Of a stretch of 64,000 nucleotides of DNA, positions 24,187 through 35,262 are shown in pieces. The notes beneath the pieces are model-generated. The model ran no database searches and was not told the origin of the DNA. It was given only the letters and a program-made list of their open reading frames with translations. This DNA is from Pyrus communis. Lineage: Eukaryota > Streptophyta > Magnoliopsida > Rosales > Rosaceae. The stretch spans positions 10,546,121-10,610,120 of the forward strand of contig NC_084817.1 in NCBI RefSeq assembly GCF_963583255.1, given 5' to 3'. Position 1 is the first letter of the stretch; the number at the start of each line of letters is the position of its first letter. The position numbers were made by a program, and so were the translations under genes.

Positions 24187-25274
24187 ATCCTTCTGGGCAT
24201 GAAATATTTAAATTTTGAATTAATTAAATACAAAATAATCATGGTTAATTTTCTAAACATGTGACACTATTATGAAGAGGACATAGAGGATAATGCTACA
24301 CTAGAAATATGTACGATGACCAAAAATGGAAATGATTCGGCCTTGTGCAAGAATTCAACTTTTTCTTTCAAATTAAGGGATAAAATAATTTTTTTGAGAA
24401 AACACTTTTTTCACATTAGAATTATTTAGTTGACGCGGATTGGAAGACCTGATTAGGGAACTTCAATCTACCGGCATTAAAAATTATATCATGTTATGAA
24501 GTCGAACCTGAGAAAGGAAAAAGTGAAGTTCAAGATCCAAAATCTAAATGGGGATAAACAACAAAGAAAGGGAGAAGACCTTCATCGTAATGTATTGTAA
24601 TTATTGGTAGCTCTGTACTGGAAAACCTAGATGGGCGAACATTTAGCTAAATGTTTCTTTCCACCAAGTACCTATCAGAAGAGACGGTGTCTGCCCACGT
24701 ACAGATGTGATGCATGGTTTGGTCTTCCACTTTCACAGTCAATCAAAATTGTCATCCCCTTTCAACAAAGGTGATTTACGTCCACTCATTTTCCATGCAA
24801 TCTTACATGCATGCCTCTCCATGAACATGTCCATGTGTGGCCACGCTCTTTCATGTTTCTATTAAAACATGTTACCTAATTTCGGTACTTGTTTTCACAA
24901 TGAATCCATGAAAATGTTCAGTGGAATTGTTTGCATATGCTAGCATTGGTGATGTGATGGTTGTGGTGAATTGGTACAAGTCGTATTTGCAATTTGTTAT
25001 CCAAACTAACGTGATAGCATGTTTTATTTGTTCATACATATCTGAACTCATTAGAATCTGGTTATTTATGATAAATAAGAAATTGTCGCATCAACTGATA
25101 ACAATAAACCATCTTACGTATGGGTGAAGCTCTACCTCTTTATTATTGAGCATTCCACCATGAGGCTGATGCTTTAAATCATGCATCTCCCACATCGTAT
25201 AGGGTTATGATTTTCACCAGGACCTCTCTCTCTCCCATATAAAATATTAAGAACCCAAACAGACGAACCCGTAT
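24187..25274. other. Intergenic, no gene seen
   Basis: A/T-rich DNA without recognisable coding content; short frames unsupported. Confidence 0.6.
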
Positions 25275-25282
25275 ATCTTAAG

Positions 25283-25922
25283 TAGGGGTGGACGTGAGTT
25301 GGTGTGGTCGGGTTTTGGGCCAAAACTGAAATCAAACAAATCTAGTCGTTTGGGTCAAAATTGCAAACCCAAATCGACCACACTGGGTCTAAGACCAATC
25401 AGGTTGGCTAACCAACATTGGTGGGTTGGTTTGGATCAGTTCTCAGTTTGTACGAGGACGAAAATACATAACAAATTTCTCCTCCCAAACCTACATAACG
25501 TAGCACCAATATGAGTGATTGCTTAAAAGAAAGCACAAATGAAGCAGCCCAAGGAGACCACCAAAGCAACAACTGCCTTCTCCAAATGGTCCCCTTGTCC
25601 TTCTCCAAAGGGACTCTTAAACTAATTAGATTTTTTTTCATGTGGTGAAAACACGTTAACTCATAAATAACTAACCATTTATATTATTACAGGTATTAAT
25701 TATGATTAAAAAAATTACATTAAATATATGCGGGTTGGTTCAATTAATTGCATCCCAAGAATTTTAAGAACCAAATGCCAAACCGATTAAGGTCGATGTG
25801 GTTCGATTTAACCATTGAAAATTTAAAAACAAAAAGAAAAAAAACCAAACCAAACCAATATAAGCCGTCGATACGGTTCGGGCAGTTGATTCGGCTTTTT
25901 TTTTTTTAAATGCCCAGCCCTA
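25283..25922. mobile_element. Non-autonomous hAT-like element
   Basis: Starts TAGGGGTGG and ends CCCAGCCCTA. Flanks ATCTTAAG (25275-25282) and TTCTTAAG (25923-25930) give an 8-bp duplication with one mismatch. Subterminal regions contain GGTTGGTT/AACCAAACC-type words on both strands. No transposase. Confidence 0.65.
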
Positions 25923-25930
25923 TTCTTAAG

Positions 25931-26536
25931 TTCTTAACCCAAACCTCATCTGGCGGCCAGTGAAGTTTTGAAGAAAATTGGGCAGGCTAGGTCAAACCCA
26001 ATTATTTTTTTCATATCATTGAACAAAAGGTAGGGTTGTGTTGTGTCACATCTAAAATCTTATAATTATTAGTTGAAAACAACCATCTAAGATATGCTAT
26101 TCAATATTGAAGATTCACTTCATATGTAAGGATGCTTTTGGCGAATTAAATTCAGGATGGACGGTACATTTCATGTCTCTTTCTTCAGTTGCTGGATATA
26201 TGCATGAATGCTCCCGATATTACCCGAGACTGGCATGCAAATACGAAAATTCTTGGCTCTAACGTACCCATGTAATATTTCGGTTTACAATTTTCTTATA
26301 AGTCACTTAATAAAGTCAACTTGTAGTTTGAAGAAGGATGGTTCATTAGCCATGCCAGCCAAAAGGGTTCCTGCAAATAATCGCATAGCAAAAGTTAATG
26401 GTACAAGACATCATTTATCACGTAATGTATCTAAACAAGCGAAATTGCTTTTATTTTAAGTCTTTATTCAAGGGTTATCTTTGCCAAAAACAAATCGCTC
26501 AAATTTAAAACTATTAATTTGGGTCATCAATCTTTT

Positions 26537-26572
<36 letters not shown>

Positions 26573-28267
26573 ACATTTCGTTGAATGAAGTTAAAATGAA
26601 ACTGCAAATAATCAAACAATTAAGCCCAAATCAATAAACTAAATCCTAAACCCTAATGCAGACAGAGTAAAATGTCAAATACTTTCCTTATTGGCAGATT
26701 GTAGTTTACTGTGGTGGTAGAAAAGAATATTTTTTTTTTTTTCAGAGAAAAGAATAATAATTAAAGAAAATTAATGATAAATGTTTGAAAACTTTGAATT
26801 TTAGGACAAAATAAAGGATAAAGTGAATAGTATCAGGATTAACTTTTTAATGTAAAAATGTGATTTTTCGTTAAAGTGAACAGTACCTGAAGTTTTTCGT
26901 TAAAGTTCTCTAATAATTATGCACCTTAGAAGGGTTCAATCACTACCGATTCTCTTTTACTTTAATATTTAGCTATCTAATCTACTAATGATACATTGGT
27001 TATGAAGAAAAAAAAATGATATTTTCCCTCTTGTTAAAGTTTTAAATTTGAATAATGATAGGGAATCTAAATTTTTAAACTAAATTTGCAAAAGCATATT
27101 AATCAACACATAAATAATAATTTAATCATCAACACTAATAATCTAATCATCACATTCATTTTTTTATGGTGGTTAGATGTTAGATTAGAAAGCTAACAGA
27201 TTTCCAACCCATGCCAAAATATAAAAACACAACTCATTTCCACCACTATAGTAAAGGACCACTTACTTTACAAAATTCATATTATTTGATTTACAAAACT
27301 CGATTTAAAATTTTGATCTCCTTAATATTATTTTTAAATTTTGCTGTTTGAAAAGAAGTGGTCTAGATCGATCATTATCTTATCTTGAGACAACTTCATT
27401 AAATGCTGCCACCAGCCACCAGCCACCGTCCGATCTATCCAATAAAAGTGCATAGGTTAGCCTGTCATTTTCCAGGTAAGCTAAAGAATGTGCAGCTGTT
27501 TGATTCGAAATTTATTTCAGAAACAAGCTCAAGATCAAACCATCCATGGTTATCATTCTCTATAAACCACAACATTTGTTTTTCAAATTTTGGGGTATTA
27601 TCCGTATGTGGTAGCTTCCATTGGATAATATATGCTTGTGTATATTAAATTCATTCATGTCAATATTGATAACACAAGTGTGAATTGCAAAGAGATCTAG
27701 ATGGCATATATGCAGAGTGCAGTGTCGTTATCAAACTATAACATGCATGGCACTTCAACTTCACGTGCAAGTGTGCAACCATGCATGAACTCTAAAAGTC
27801 GAGCTTCGTTTTCTTGCTCTGATTCGATCTCCAAATTAAACATGAAAGATAAGTATTATCTATTGAGATTACTCAAAGATTATTGCAGAGAGTTATTAGG
27901 TACTTAATAGTGATTCTCTCTAGAACGAAACTTGCATAGTTGTAATTGAGAGGAAAGTCTTATGTCGAATAGATTAACTGTCATTGTGACGTCTTTATCT
28001 AATAATGTTTTACTATGTATAAGTTTTTTTTTTTCCCCTCACAATACTACTGGAACTAGAACGATACGTAGGGACGAATCCATGCAAATTGCTGAGGGAG
28101 TCTGCCAAAGTGACGATGATACTTAATCATGCATGCAGTTCGTCCCGTGCCCAAAAGACATTGGAATAGTCGTTTAATTTGGGAAAAGAAAGGGCGTGCT
28201 TGTTTTATTGTGGTGGGAAAGAGGAGAAAAAGGTAATGCTGTGTTTATCATGTCAATTGGTTTTGGC
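25931..28267. other. Intergenic, no gene seen
   Basis: Strongly A/T-rich. A 32-base poly-A tract sits at 26539-26570. A 68-codon frame at 27701-27907 has no recognised similarity and no supporting context, so it is not called as a gene. Confidence 0.55.
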
Positions 28268-28430
28268 ATTCTAGGATTCTCTCTCCTCCTTTTTCCATTT
28301 TTTCCTCTTATATTTTCTATTATATTTTTATCTTTCTATAAAAAATTAATATAAGATGTTGACGTGACTTAACAAAGACCGTTCAAATAGAAGGAGAGGG
28401 AATGAGAGAAAAAAGAGGGGAAATAATCCT
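28268..28430. mobile_element. Short palindromic MITE (probable)
   Basis: Ends TAGGATTCTCTC and, reverse-complemented, TAGGATTATTTCCCC are similar. The centre is palindromic around AAGATGTTGACGTGACTTAAC. It resembles the 36259-36479 element (shared TAATATAAGATGTT / AATATAAAATGTTAAC core). Target duplication not resolved. Confidence 0.5.
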
Positions 28431-28724
28431 ACTCCTTATTTGAGAGTTGAAGTTGCTAGCTACTTCTATGCCTGTCGCATATCTAAGAAAACAACCAAAT
28501 TTGTTGAATGAGACTTTTGGACCCATTAAGTAGATCTAGTTCCAAGTTCACATTGTTTTAGTATTGACTAATAATCTTTATTATTGTGATTGATAGGAAA
28601 TTTATGGATATCTAATCCAGTTTAAACTTCAACGTATCCCAAGATTTGCATTTAGCATTATAGCTAGGGCTAGTGGAATAGTCACATCTTTCTTTGATGA
28701 GAAAACTCACATCTTCAGTTTTTT

Positions 28725-28790
28725 TTTAACAAACAATATTATCTATGCTAAGAGGAGGGGGCGGGCTTAACTTCACAAAGAAAAAGATGA
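28725..28790 (-). repeat. SINE-like 3' end
   Basis: On the minus strand: AAGTTAAGCC..., then ATAGATAATATTGTTTGTTA followed by A's. The same 3' tail occurs at 30505-30565 (minus), 33540-33680 (plus) and 56276-56420 (plus). Confidence 0.5.
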
Positions 28791-30504
28791 CCAGATGGAT
28801 GAGCTGTTATTCTAGTCTCTTTCTTTGCTACTTGATAGTCGATCATCACACATATATTTTAGCGACTGTGACATGTTGATTGTATAGATCTTCGTTTTGA
28901 ATTTGGACGGTCAGATAATGATTGTATTAAATAAATAAATAAATAATATATATATATTTACATGATTATATAAGACCGTTAGATGATGATTGTATTAAAT
29001 ATATACAAGTTTTGTAGTGAATCCCTTTAATTTTATACACTGATTACACATTTAATTGAATCAGAATTTCCCTTATTGTAAAGAAAAGTTTCAATAATTA
29101 CTCCTAAAACAAAGAGCATAAAGGTAATTTAGTTTCAATTTAAACTCACCCACATACTCTCCTAAGTTTTCTCTTTTCTACGACTCTTTATAACTTCTAC
29201 ATTAACATATGTATATAATTAAAATTTAGACATAAAATGATTGCCTATCTTTGTTCTTGGTTCGATATTCTGATGTCCTAGACGTAGAGAAATCACACCA
29301 ATCCATCCCAAATTTGGTGGTTAAACTTTACTACAGTGACGATAGTATAAGGGAAGGCCTTGTTTATTATTTATTATACATTAATCTTCTTGAGAAATAC
29401 TTAGGGTAGAGAAATTAATATGGATTTAGATGGTAGGTAGTCAATCATAACTTTGGGCAGAGTTGAGAAGAGTCCAAAAAGGAAAAAGGACTAGGGTCCC
29501 TAGATATCCGGTCCTACGTTGGTCCACCACATGCAGCCGATCCTGGGGGTTGAGGCTCAGGATCAAAACCGGCCCACTTCATCCGCTCTTATTTGTAATA
29601 TTTTTTTAAATGGTAAAAAAGGCCCACATAAGCCCAGAACCCCGCCCGAATCATGGGGTTAAATCTTATAATTGGCAATATAAAATATCAAATTCGTGAT
29701 TGATGAGATTTAAATCTCTTCGTTGGAAGTTCGGCTAAATCTTAAATTTTCTTTGATCAATATGTGGGTCCCCCCACCCAACACACCACCCCCTAATCAC
29801 CTTCACATTTTTCTGGTCGATCCTTAATCACTGTCCCTACATTCCTGGTGATGTGCTCTTTATGGGTTAGGGGTACTTTGGTCTCTCTGAATTTGAACCT
29901 TTGTCTTCTGCGTCGACTTCTTAAGAATTTTTAAAAATTAAGCATGTGAAATTCAAAATACTAATTTTAATTGACATTTTGGTTAACGACTAAAGCAGCT
30001 ACAAGTTACTCAAAAAAATTATGTAAAATAAAAGCATTTTGAATTTAGCCACGGTTGAAAATACTTACTAAATTTTAGTAGAGATATGTTGATATGTTTA
30101 CAAATGTTATATTATTTTATAACAAACAAACTAATACGCAATGTTGTTAATCTGACGAAGTATATGAGTGAAAGCTGTTTTTCTAAACCGATATTATGTG
30201 AAATTATTTTTGAATGTACGGTCATAATTCACAACTAAGCAACTTAGGTCCTCGCCATTATTCGTGCATGTTTTCTCTAAAATTCAAGTATATATTCATC
30301 TAACAAATCATATATTTTGTTCTTCAAAAGTTCGTGATCTTAGATAACAAGATCCGATTTTTAAACCAACACCATATCTCAACACACAAATTAATAACTA
30401 AGGAACTAACAGATGTTCGTTGTCAATGGAAGGGTTGCACGTAATCCTAATTACTAATAATGCAGATATAATTTGATTTATCAAATCTGATCAGTTTTAT
30501 TTTT

Positions 30505-30565
30505 ATTTTTTTAACAAACGATATTATTTATACTAAAGATGAAGATGGTGGACTTAATCTCACAA
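30505..30565 (-). repeat. SINE-like 3' end
   Basis: The minus strand reads GATTAAGTCCACCATCTTC, then AATAATATCGTTTGTTA followed by A's, the same tail as at 33540-33680. Confidence 0.45.
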
Positions 30566-30730
30566 TAAACTAATAATAATGTAATTCTAATTTATTTTTA
30601 ACAATAATCAAAACTACCATGTATCGTAATACTAAATGGCAATCTGACTAGCACGTATAAAACAAAACAAAACAAAATTTTCAAAGGGACACAAAACAAG
30701 AGAGAGAAAGAGCTCTCCAAATAAAAAGAA

Positions 30731-32302
30731 GGGTAAATCTCTGTTTACTACCCTCATGTTTCGTGGTTTTCAACATTTAGTACATCAAGTTTTTTTTCGT
30801 CCCCAGAGTCATATCTAAAGTGTAAATTTTGGGATAGTCTCATACATCCATTAGTCAAACTGTTAAGTTTGCCGTTAACTGATGACATGACGCCTATGTG
30901 GACAATGAGTGGACGCCATGTGTCATTAAAAATATTAAAATAATTAATTAAAAAAACTATATAAAAAATAAAAAAGAAAAAGAAAAAAACCCTAAACCCC
31001 ATTCGTCTTTCCCACCCTCCACCCCTCCACCCCTCACCCACCAACACCCTTCCTCTTCCACAATACCTACCCTACCACCAAGCATTTTCTCCTTCCCCAA
31101 AAACCCAGCCCCTTCCCTTCCCCCAAAATTCCCTCCCTTCCTTCTCTTCTTTGCAAATCAAAACAACAAAACAGCCCTTGGCGTGGAAATTGAGGATCGG
31201 CGTAATGTAGCCGGTCAGATCTCGACAGGAAGCACCAACAAACGGCGGATATGAGGTCTCAAGAATGGAGAGGGAGTGGGTGGTGGTGACGGCGACTTGC
31301 TTGAACCCAAAACCTCCCTCATCGTCTTTTACCAGAAAACCCTAACAACCACATCCTCCATTTCGTAGAAAACCCAAACAACGCCTCTGATTTCCTTGAT
31401 TTCTTCAAAACCAACGAAAACCCTCAATCTTGGATCTGCAATCAAGGCGAGCTACCGTCATCTGACCTAAGTCGAAGTTGTTGCCATGCGCGATTGATGG
31501 GGTTCCCTTCGTCTACTTGAAATGCCGCTACCACTAGTGGAATCGGGGGACCCAAACTACCATCCACGCTCAACCCGAGAGACGCCGGCACTGAAAACTG
31601 GCTGGAGACATTTCTCTGAAACTGCCGCATATCACCCACTGCCTAGAAGAAACCCACGAAGAAGATAAGACCTTTATATTTTTCTCAAATGGATGATGGT
31701 GGAGTGAGGGGTTCACAGTGGTGGTTATGAAGGTTTCACAGGGATGGAGAGGTGGAGGGTATAGAGGGATGTCGGGTAGGGAAGATGAAGGGGGAGTGAG
31801 GGAGACAGGGGTTGGCGGTGGTTTGAGTTCAACATTGTCTTTCAGTTTGAATTTTACTGAAACTTTGAAATTAATTGAATTGGGGTTTTCCTTTTGATCT
31901 GAAAGAAGTGAACTTTAGGGTTTGAGAGTGGGGGATTGAATGGAAAGATTGGGTTTTGGGGATGATTTGATCGGAATATTTTGTTGTTTTGATTTGCAGA
32001 GGAGGGGGTTATGGGTTTTTTTCTTGTTTTTTTTTTAATTTTTTTAATTTTTTTAATTTTTATTTATAATTTATATATATAGTTTTTTTAATTAATTTTA
32101 ATATTTTTAATGACACATGGCGTCCAGTCATTGTCCACATAAGCACCACGTTATTAGTTAACGGCAGACTTAACATTTTAACTAACGGATGATGAGACTG
32201 TCCCAAAATTTAAACTTTAGGTATGACTCTGGGACGAAAAAAACTTGATGTACTAAATATTGAAAACCATGAAATATGAGGGTAGTAAATAAAGATTTAC
32301 CC
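30731..32302. mobile_element. 1.57-kb non-autonomous Mutator-like element
   Basis: Terminal inverted repeats of about 240 bp start GGGTAAATCTCTGTTTACTA on the left; the right copy is its close inverse and ends GATTTACCC. A perfect 9-bp target duplication TAAAAAGAA (30722-30730 and 32303-32311) is diagnostic of the Mutator superfamily. TIR landmarks include GTACATCAAGTTTTTTTCGT and CATGTGTCATTAAAAATATT. The 1.0-kb interior (about 31000-32010) is less A/T-rich and holds no transposase. It contains exon-like frames (for example a stretch reading VENPNNASDFLDFFKTNENPQ near 31365-31430), so it may be a Pack-MULE with a captured gene piece I cannot identify. Confidence 0.9.
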
Positions 32303-32489
32303 TAAAAAGAATGACACATGGAATCTTAACAACTAAATAATAAATTAATTCACTGTTTTTCTTCTAATGGAGTACTACACAATTCTATTTAATATTTAGT
32401 TAATAATTAATTCATACCTACCTGACACGGAGAAAAATATATATTGCCATTATTTTATGAATATTCACAACAATTAACAAGGAATTTTA

Positions 32490-32834
32490 GAGCTGGTTTA
32501 GTATTGCTATGCTTTGAAAAAAAAACTGCTTCTACTGTGCTGTGAAAATAAGTAGCTATGAAATAAAGCAGTAGAGTGTTTGGTAAACTTTTTTGTAAAA
32601 GTGCTTTTGAAAAAAAAAAAACAGTATTATAGTGTTTAGTAAACTTTTATGTAAAATAGATGTGAAAAAAGCCCTGTTTTTCAAAGATGGGTTTTGCAGC
32701 TTCTTGTTTTTGGCTTTTTTTCACCCAAAACTGTGAAAAAAAGCTGAAGTTGAATGTTTACCAAACACAAAAACAGATTCCAGCTTTTTTTTATACTAAC
32801 TTTTTTCAGAATCACCTCAGTACCAAGCCAGGCC
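32490..32834. mobile_element. 345-bp Tourist-like MITE
   Basis: Left end GAGCTGGTTTAGTATTGC; right end reverse-complemented GGCCTGGCTTGGTACTGAGG. TTA flanks both sides (32487-32489 and 32835-32837). It is the short relative, in opposite orientation, of the element at 23131-24183. Confidence 0.8.
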
Positions 32835-32837
32835 TTA

Positions 32838-33066
32838 AAACTATTGCAAGTGGTCCATTGGTAAGAGCGTGGATTTTGACTCTTAAAAATTCAAAAAAAC
32901 AAGGAGGTCCTTGATTCGAGGCTCCAGGCTAGTGAGTCTGCTTAACTGTGGTCAGGGAGGTTGAAATGTCTCTTTAACTTCTTAACCCTCGGAATGAGTG
33001 GATAACCATGATTTGATATCAATTGTTTCTTTTTTTTTCTTTTTTTTTTTCAAAAAAAAAAAAAAA
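32838..33066 (+). mobile_element. tRNA-derived SINE (probable)
   Basis: An A-box-like TTGGTAAGAGCGTGG at about 32858 and a B-box-like GGTCCTTGATTCGAGGC at about 32906, spaced as in tRNA-derived promoters, are followed by a noncoding body ending in T- and A-rich tracts (33025-33066). It begins directly after the MITE's TTA. Not a functional tRNA: no acceptor stem pairing or complete cloverleaf is visible. Confidence 0.6.
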
Positions 33067-33099
33067 GAAGGAATTTTAGAACATATATGAGTTTGCATG

Positions 33100-33100
<1 letters not shown>

Positions 33101-33139
<39 letters not shown>
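33101..33139. repeat. (CT)n microsatellite
   Basis: About 19 uninterrupted CT units. Confidence 0.95.
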
Positions 33140-33142
<3 letters not shown>

Positions 33143-33539
33143 CTGCACATGCACTGCTTAATTAGTCTTTTAACTAATACTAAAGAAACCTCATTTCGTT
33201 TGTATCTTTGCATGACTAATCTTTTTATCAATTAGGTTGACATGTTATATGTTTTCGGTTGATGATCAGAATTTTGGCAACCAAGACTTGAGAGGCTTCT
33301 TTAAAATGCTTAAAAGCATCTACTTTTTTGCGGTTTTACGTTTCATTCTCCATTCTCTATTCTCTATTCTCTCACTATTGTAAAAAAAATAAAAAATTAA
33401 AAAATTAAAAAAAAAAAAAAAACCACTCCTCGCATAAAACGTACAAATAAATTGAAAATCTATCATTTTTCTCATATCACTCCAAGGTAATGTATCATAA
33501 CTAGCTAATTAAGAAGTGAGATGTCATTTAGTATTATGG

Positions 33540-33680
33540 TCTAATGTTATTCATTTTTATTTGTAAGTAAGATGTTTTAGGTTTGAGCCACATTATTACT
33601 AGCTCATTATGAGGCTAAATCTACCCTCTTGGGCTCTCCCTTAATGTAACAATATCGTTTTTTTAAAAAAAAATCGTTTG
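33540..33680 (+). mobile_element. SINE-like element
   Basis: Contains TTTGTAAGTAAGATGTTTTAGGTTTGAGCC (B-box-like GGTTTGAGCC), ATTATGAGGCTAAATC and a terminal AACAATATCGTTT with T/A runs. It is parallel to 56276-56420, where TTGTAAGTGAGAGGTCTTAG, ATTATGAGGCTTAGCC and GATAATATCGCTTGTT occur in the same order. Confidence 0.55.
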
Positions 33681-34157
33681 TTAAAAAAAAAAAAAAAAGG
33701 TAAGAAGTGAGCTCATTTCTTTCATATGATCTCGCCGGCAAGAATACTAGTATACCATACAAACATTAATAATTTACATACATGCACTTTGGCCGTACCA
33801 AATAATTAAGACCAAATTTGTCATTAACCCTAAGAATATTCCCTACCAAGTGGCAAATTTCCCTTCACGAAAACAATGCATTGTCATCAGTATGGTTAAT
33901 TATATAACAAATTTAACTTTCATTTCTTTTCTTTTCAAGTGATATTTCACACTAATCAATTTTAAGAAGAAGAGAACGATTTAAATTTGGAATGCAATGA
34001 GTTAAAAAGAAAATTTTTAATCGTTACGGTAATTCACCACTTGCATTTAAGTGCCATTTCTTAAAGATAATCGAACATATGTAAGTTAGTCGAATCAATT
34101 AATCAGAACAAAGTGTTTAACTATGTTCAAATCCTCTTGCTATAAAATAATAATTTA

Positions 34158-34335
34158 AGACCCGTTTCATAGTACTTTTGTATAAAACAATTTTACTAGT
34201 AAGCACTTATATAATAAATTTTAAAAACTGCTTCTACATCTCAAAAATGCTTTTAAACTTTTTCACTAAATATAAACGAAAGTACTTTTAATTGTCACAA
34301 ACACCGTTTTGTCAAATGCAATCTCAAACATAATC
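34158..34335. mobile_element. hAT-like MITE remnant (tentative)
   Basis: Begins AGACCCGTTTCATAGTACTTTTG and contains repeated AAAGCACTT/AAGTGCTTT-related words, like the elements at 12331 and 59386. Ends and duplication not resolved. Confidence 0.35.
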
Positions 34336-34339
34336 TTAA

Positions 34340-34646
34340 GGTATCGTTTGGTATGCAGACGGAACGGAATGGGTCGGGACGGGACGGGATAGGACGGAAT
34401 GGAACGGAACGGGAGCAAAGATGCCCTCGGATGGAAACAAGGAGGAAGAAGAAGGAGACGGAGAGGTTATAATTTTGTGTTCCACGGATGTGGAATGAGT
34501 CGTTCCAGGGGGGTGAGGTGGAACGAAAATTCATCCAAAACTCGTCTCGTGGAACAGCTCGTTCCACCCATTTTAGGCACACCAAACGTGGGACGGAACG
34601 CCTTGTCCCATTCTATTCCGTCCCGTCCCACGTACCAAACGGTACC
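34340..34646. mobile_element. 307-bp Tourist-like MITE, TAA TSD
   Basis: Ends GGTATCGTTTGGTATG and, reverse-complemented, GGTACCGTTTGGTACG. TAA on both sides (34337-34339 and 34647-34649) fits PIF/Harbinger. Subterminal regions are unusually G/C-rich, with repeated GGGACGGAAC / GGAACGGAA words on each strand. The interior contains open frames but no transposase. Confidence 0.88.
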
Positions 34647-35158
34647 TAATATCACTTTGCAACGATGAACTTGGATTGCAAACATGGATCAAAGATTCAA
34701 ACGTGAGGATAAAAGGGTGTACTCGTGGGCATGCATGCTTCGCAACAACCAAGGTCGAACGAAACCATGTGACCTTAAACAGCTTTTGTCTGCACTCCCA
34801 CAAGGCTCACAGATTCGGATCGCATATTAACACAATCACTTCACTCCTCATAAAAAAACAAAAGAACCAAAATAAGAATAAAAACGTCACATAGTATTAC
34901 AATCAGATGATAGTTCTCTTCATTTATAAATAAGAAGTTTTAAATTTGAATATCGTGAATGATGAATTAAATACTTTACTATGTGGTTTTACCAAACTCA
35001 TCCATTTTTTAATATAAAATATATCGTTTATCTTCAAAAAAAATAAAAATAAAACTAAACACGTCATTTCAGAGGCCACGTGAAGATAGTCAGAAAATGG
35101 GATGGCAAACTCGTTATATTCGATAAAACCTAAGGGCCTTTTTGGACGTTAGCATGCA

Positions 35159-35164
35159 TATAAA
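35159..35164 (+). promoter_or_regulatory. TATA box of the DUF642 gene
   Basis: TATAAA lies 99 bp upstream of the start codon and is followed by a C/T-rich initiator region. A GCATGCAT (RY-like) motif overlaps just upstream. Position fits a plant core promoter. Confidence 0.6.
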
Positions 35165-35262
35165 CCCTTCGTCTCTCCCTCTTTCCTTCCACTCTGCATA
35201 GCTCACCAGCTTACACCTCAAAAATTTGCAGACAGGGTTTGAATTTTGATTGATCAAAAACT

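Larger units (their letters stand above)
28432..30730. other. Intergenic, no gene seen
   Basis: A/T-rich with a short AAAT/AT microsatellite at 28931-28962 and SINE-like tails on the minus strand at 28725-28790 and 30505-30565. No coding region is supported. Confidence 0.55.

Noticed and set aside
27701..27907. 68-codon frame starting MAYMQSAVSLSNYN, considered as a small peptide gene
   Set aside because: No signal peptide, no recognised motif, no promoter or neighbour evidence in A/T-rich intergenic DNA.
32855..32930. A tRNA gene
   Set aside because: Only box-like sequences are visible; no acceptor, D and anticodon stems of a complete cloverleaf. Better explained as a tRNA-derived SINE.
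34399..34803. Several frames of 72-96 codons on both strands
   Set aside because: They fall in and around the G/C-rich repeats of the 34340-34646 MITE.
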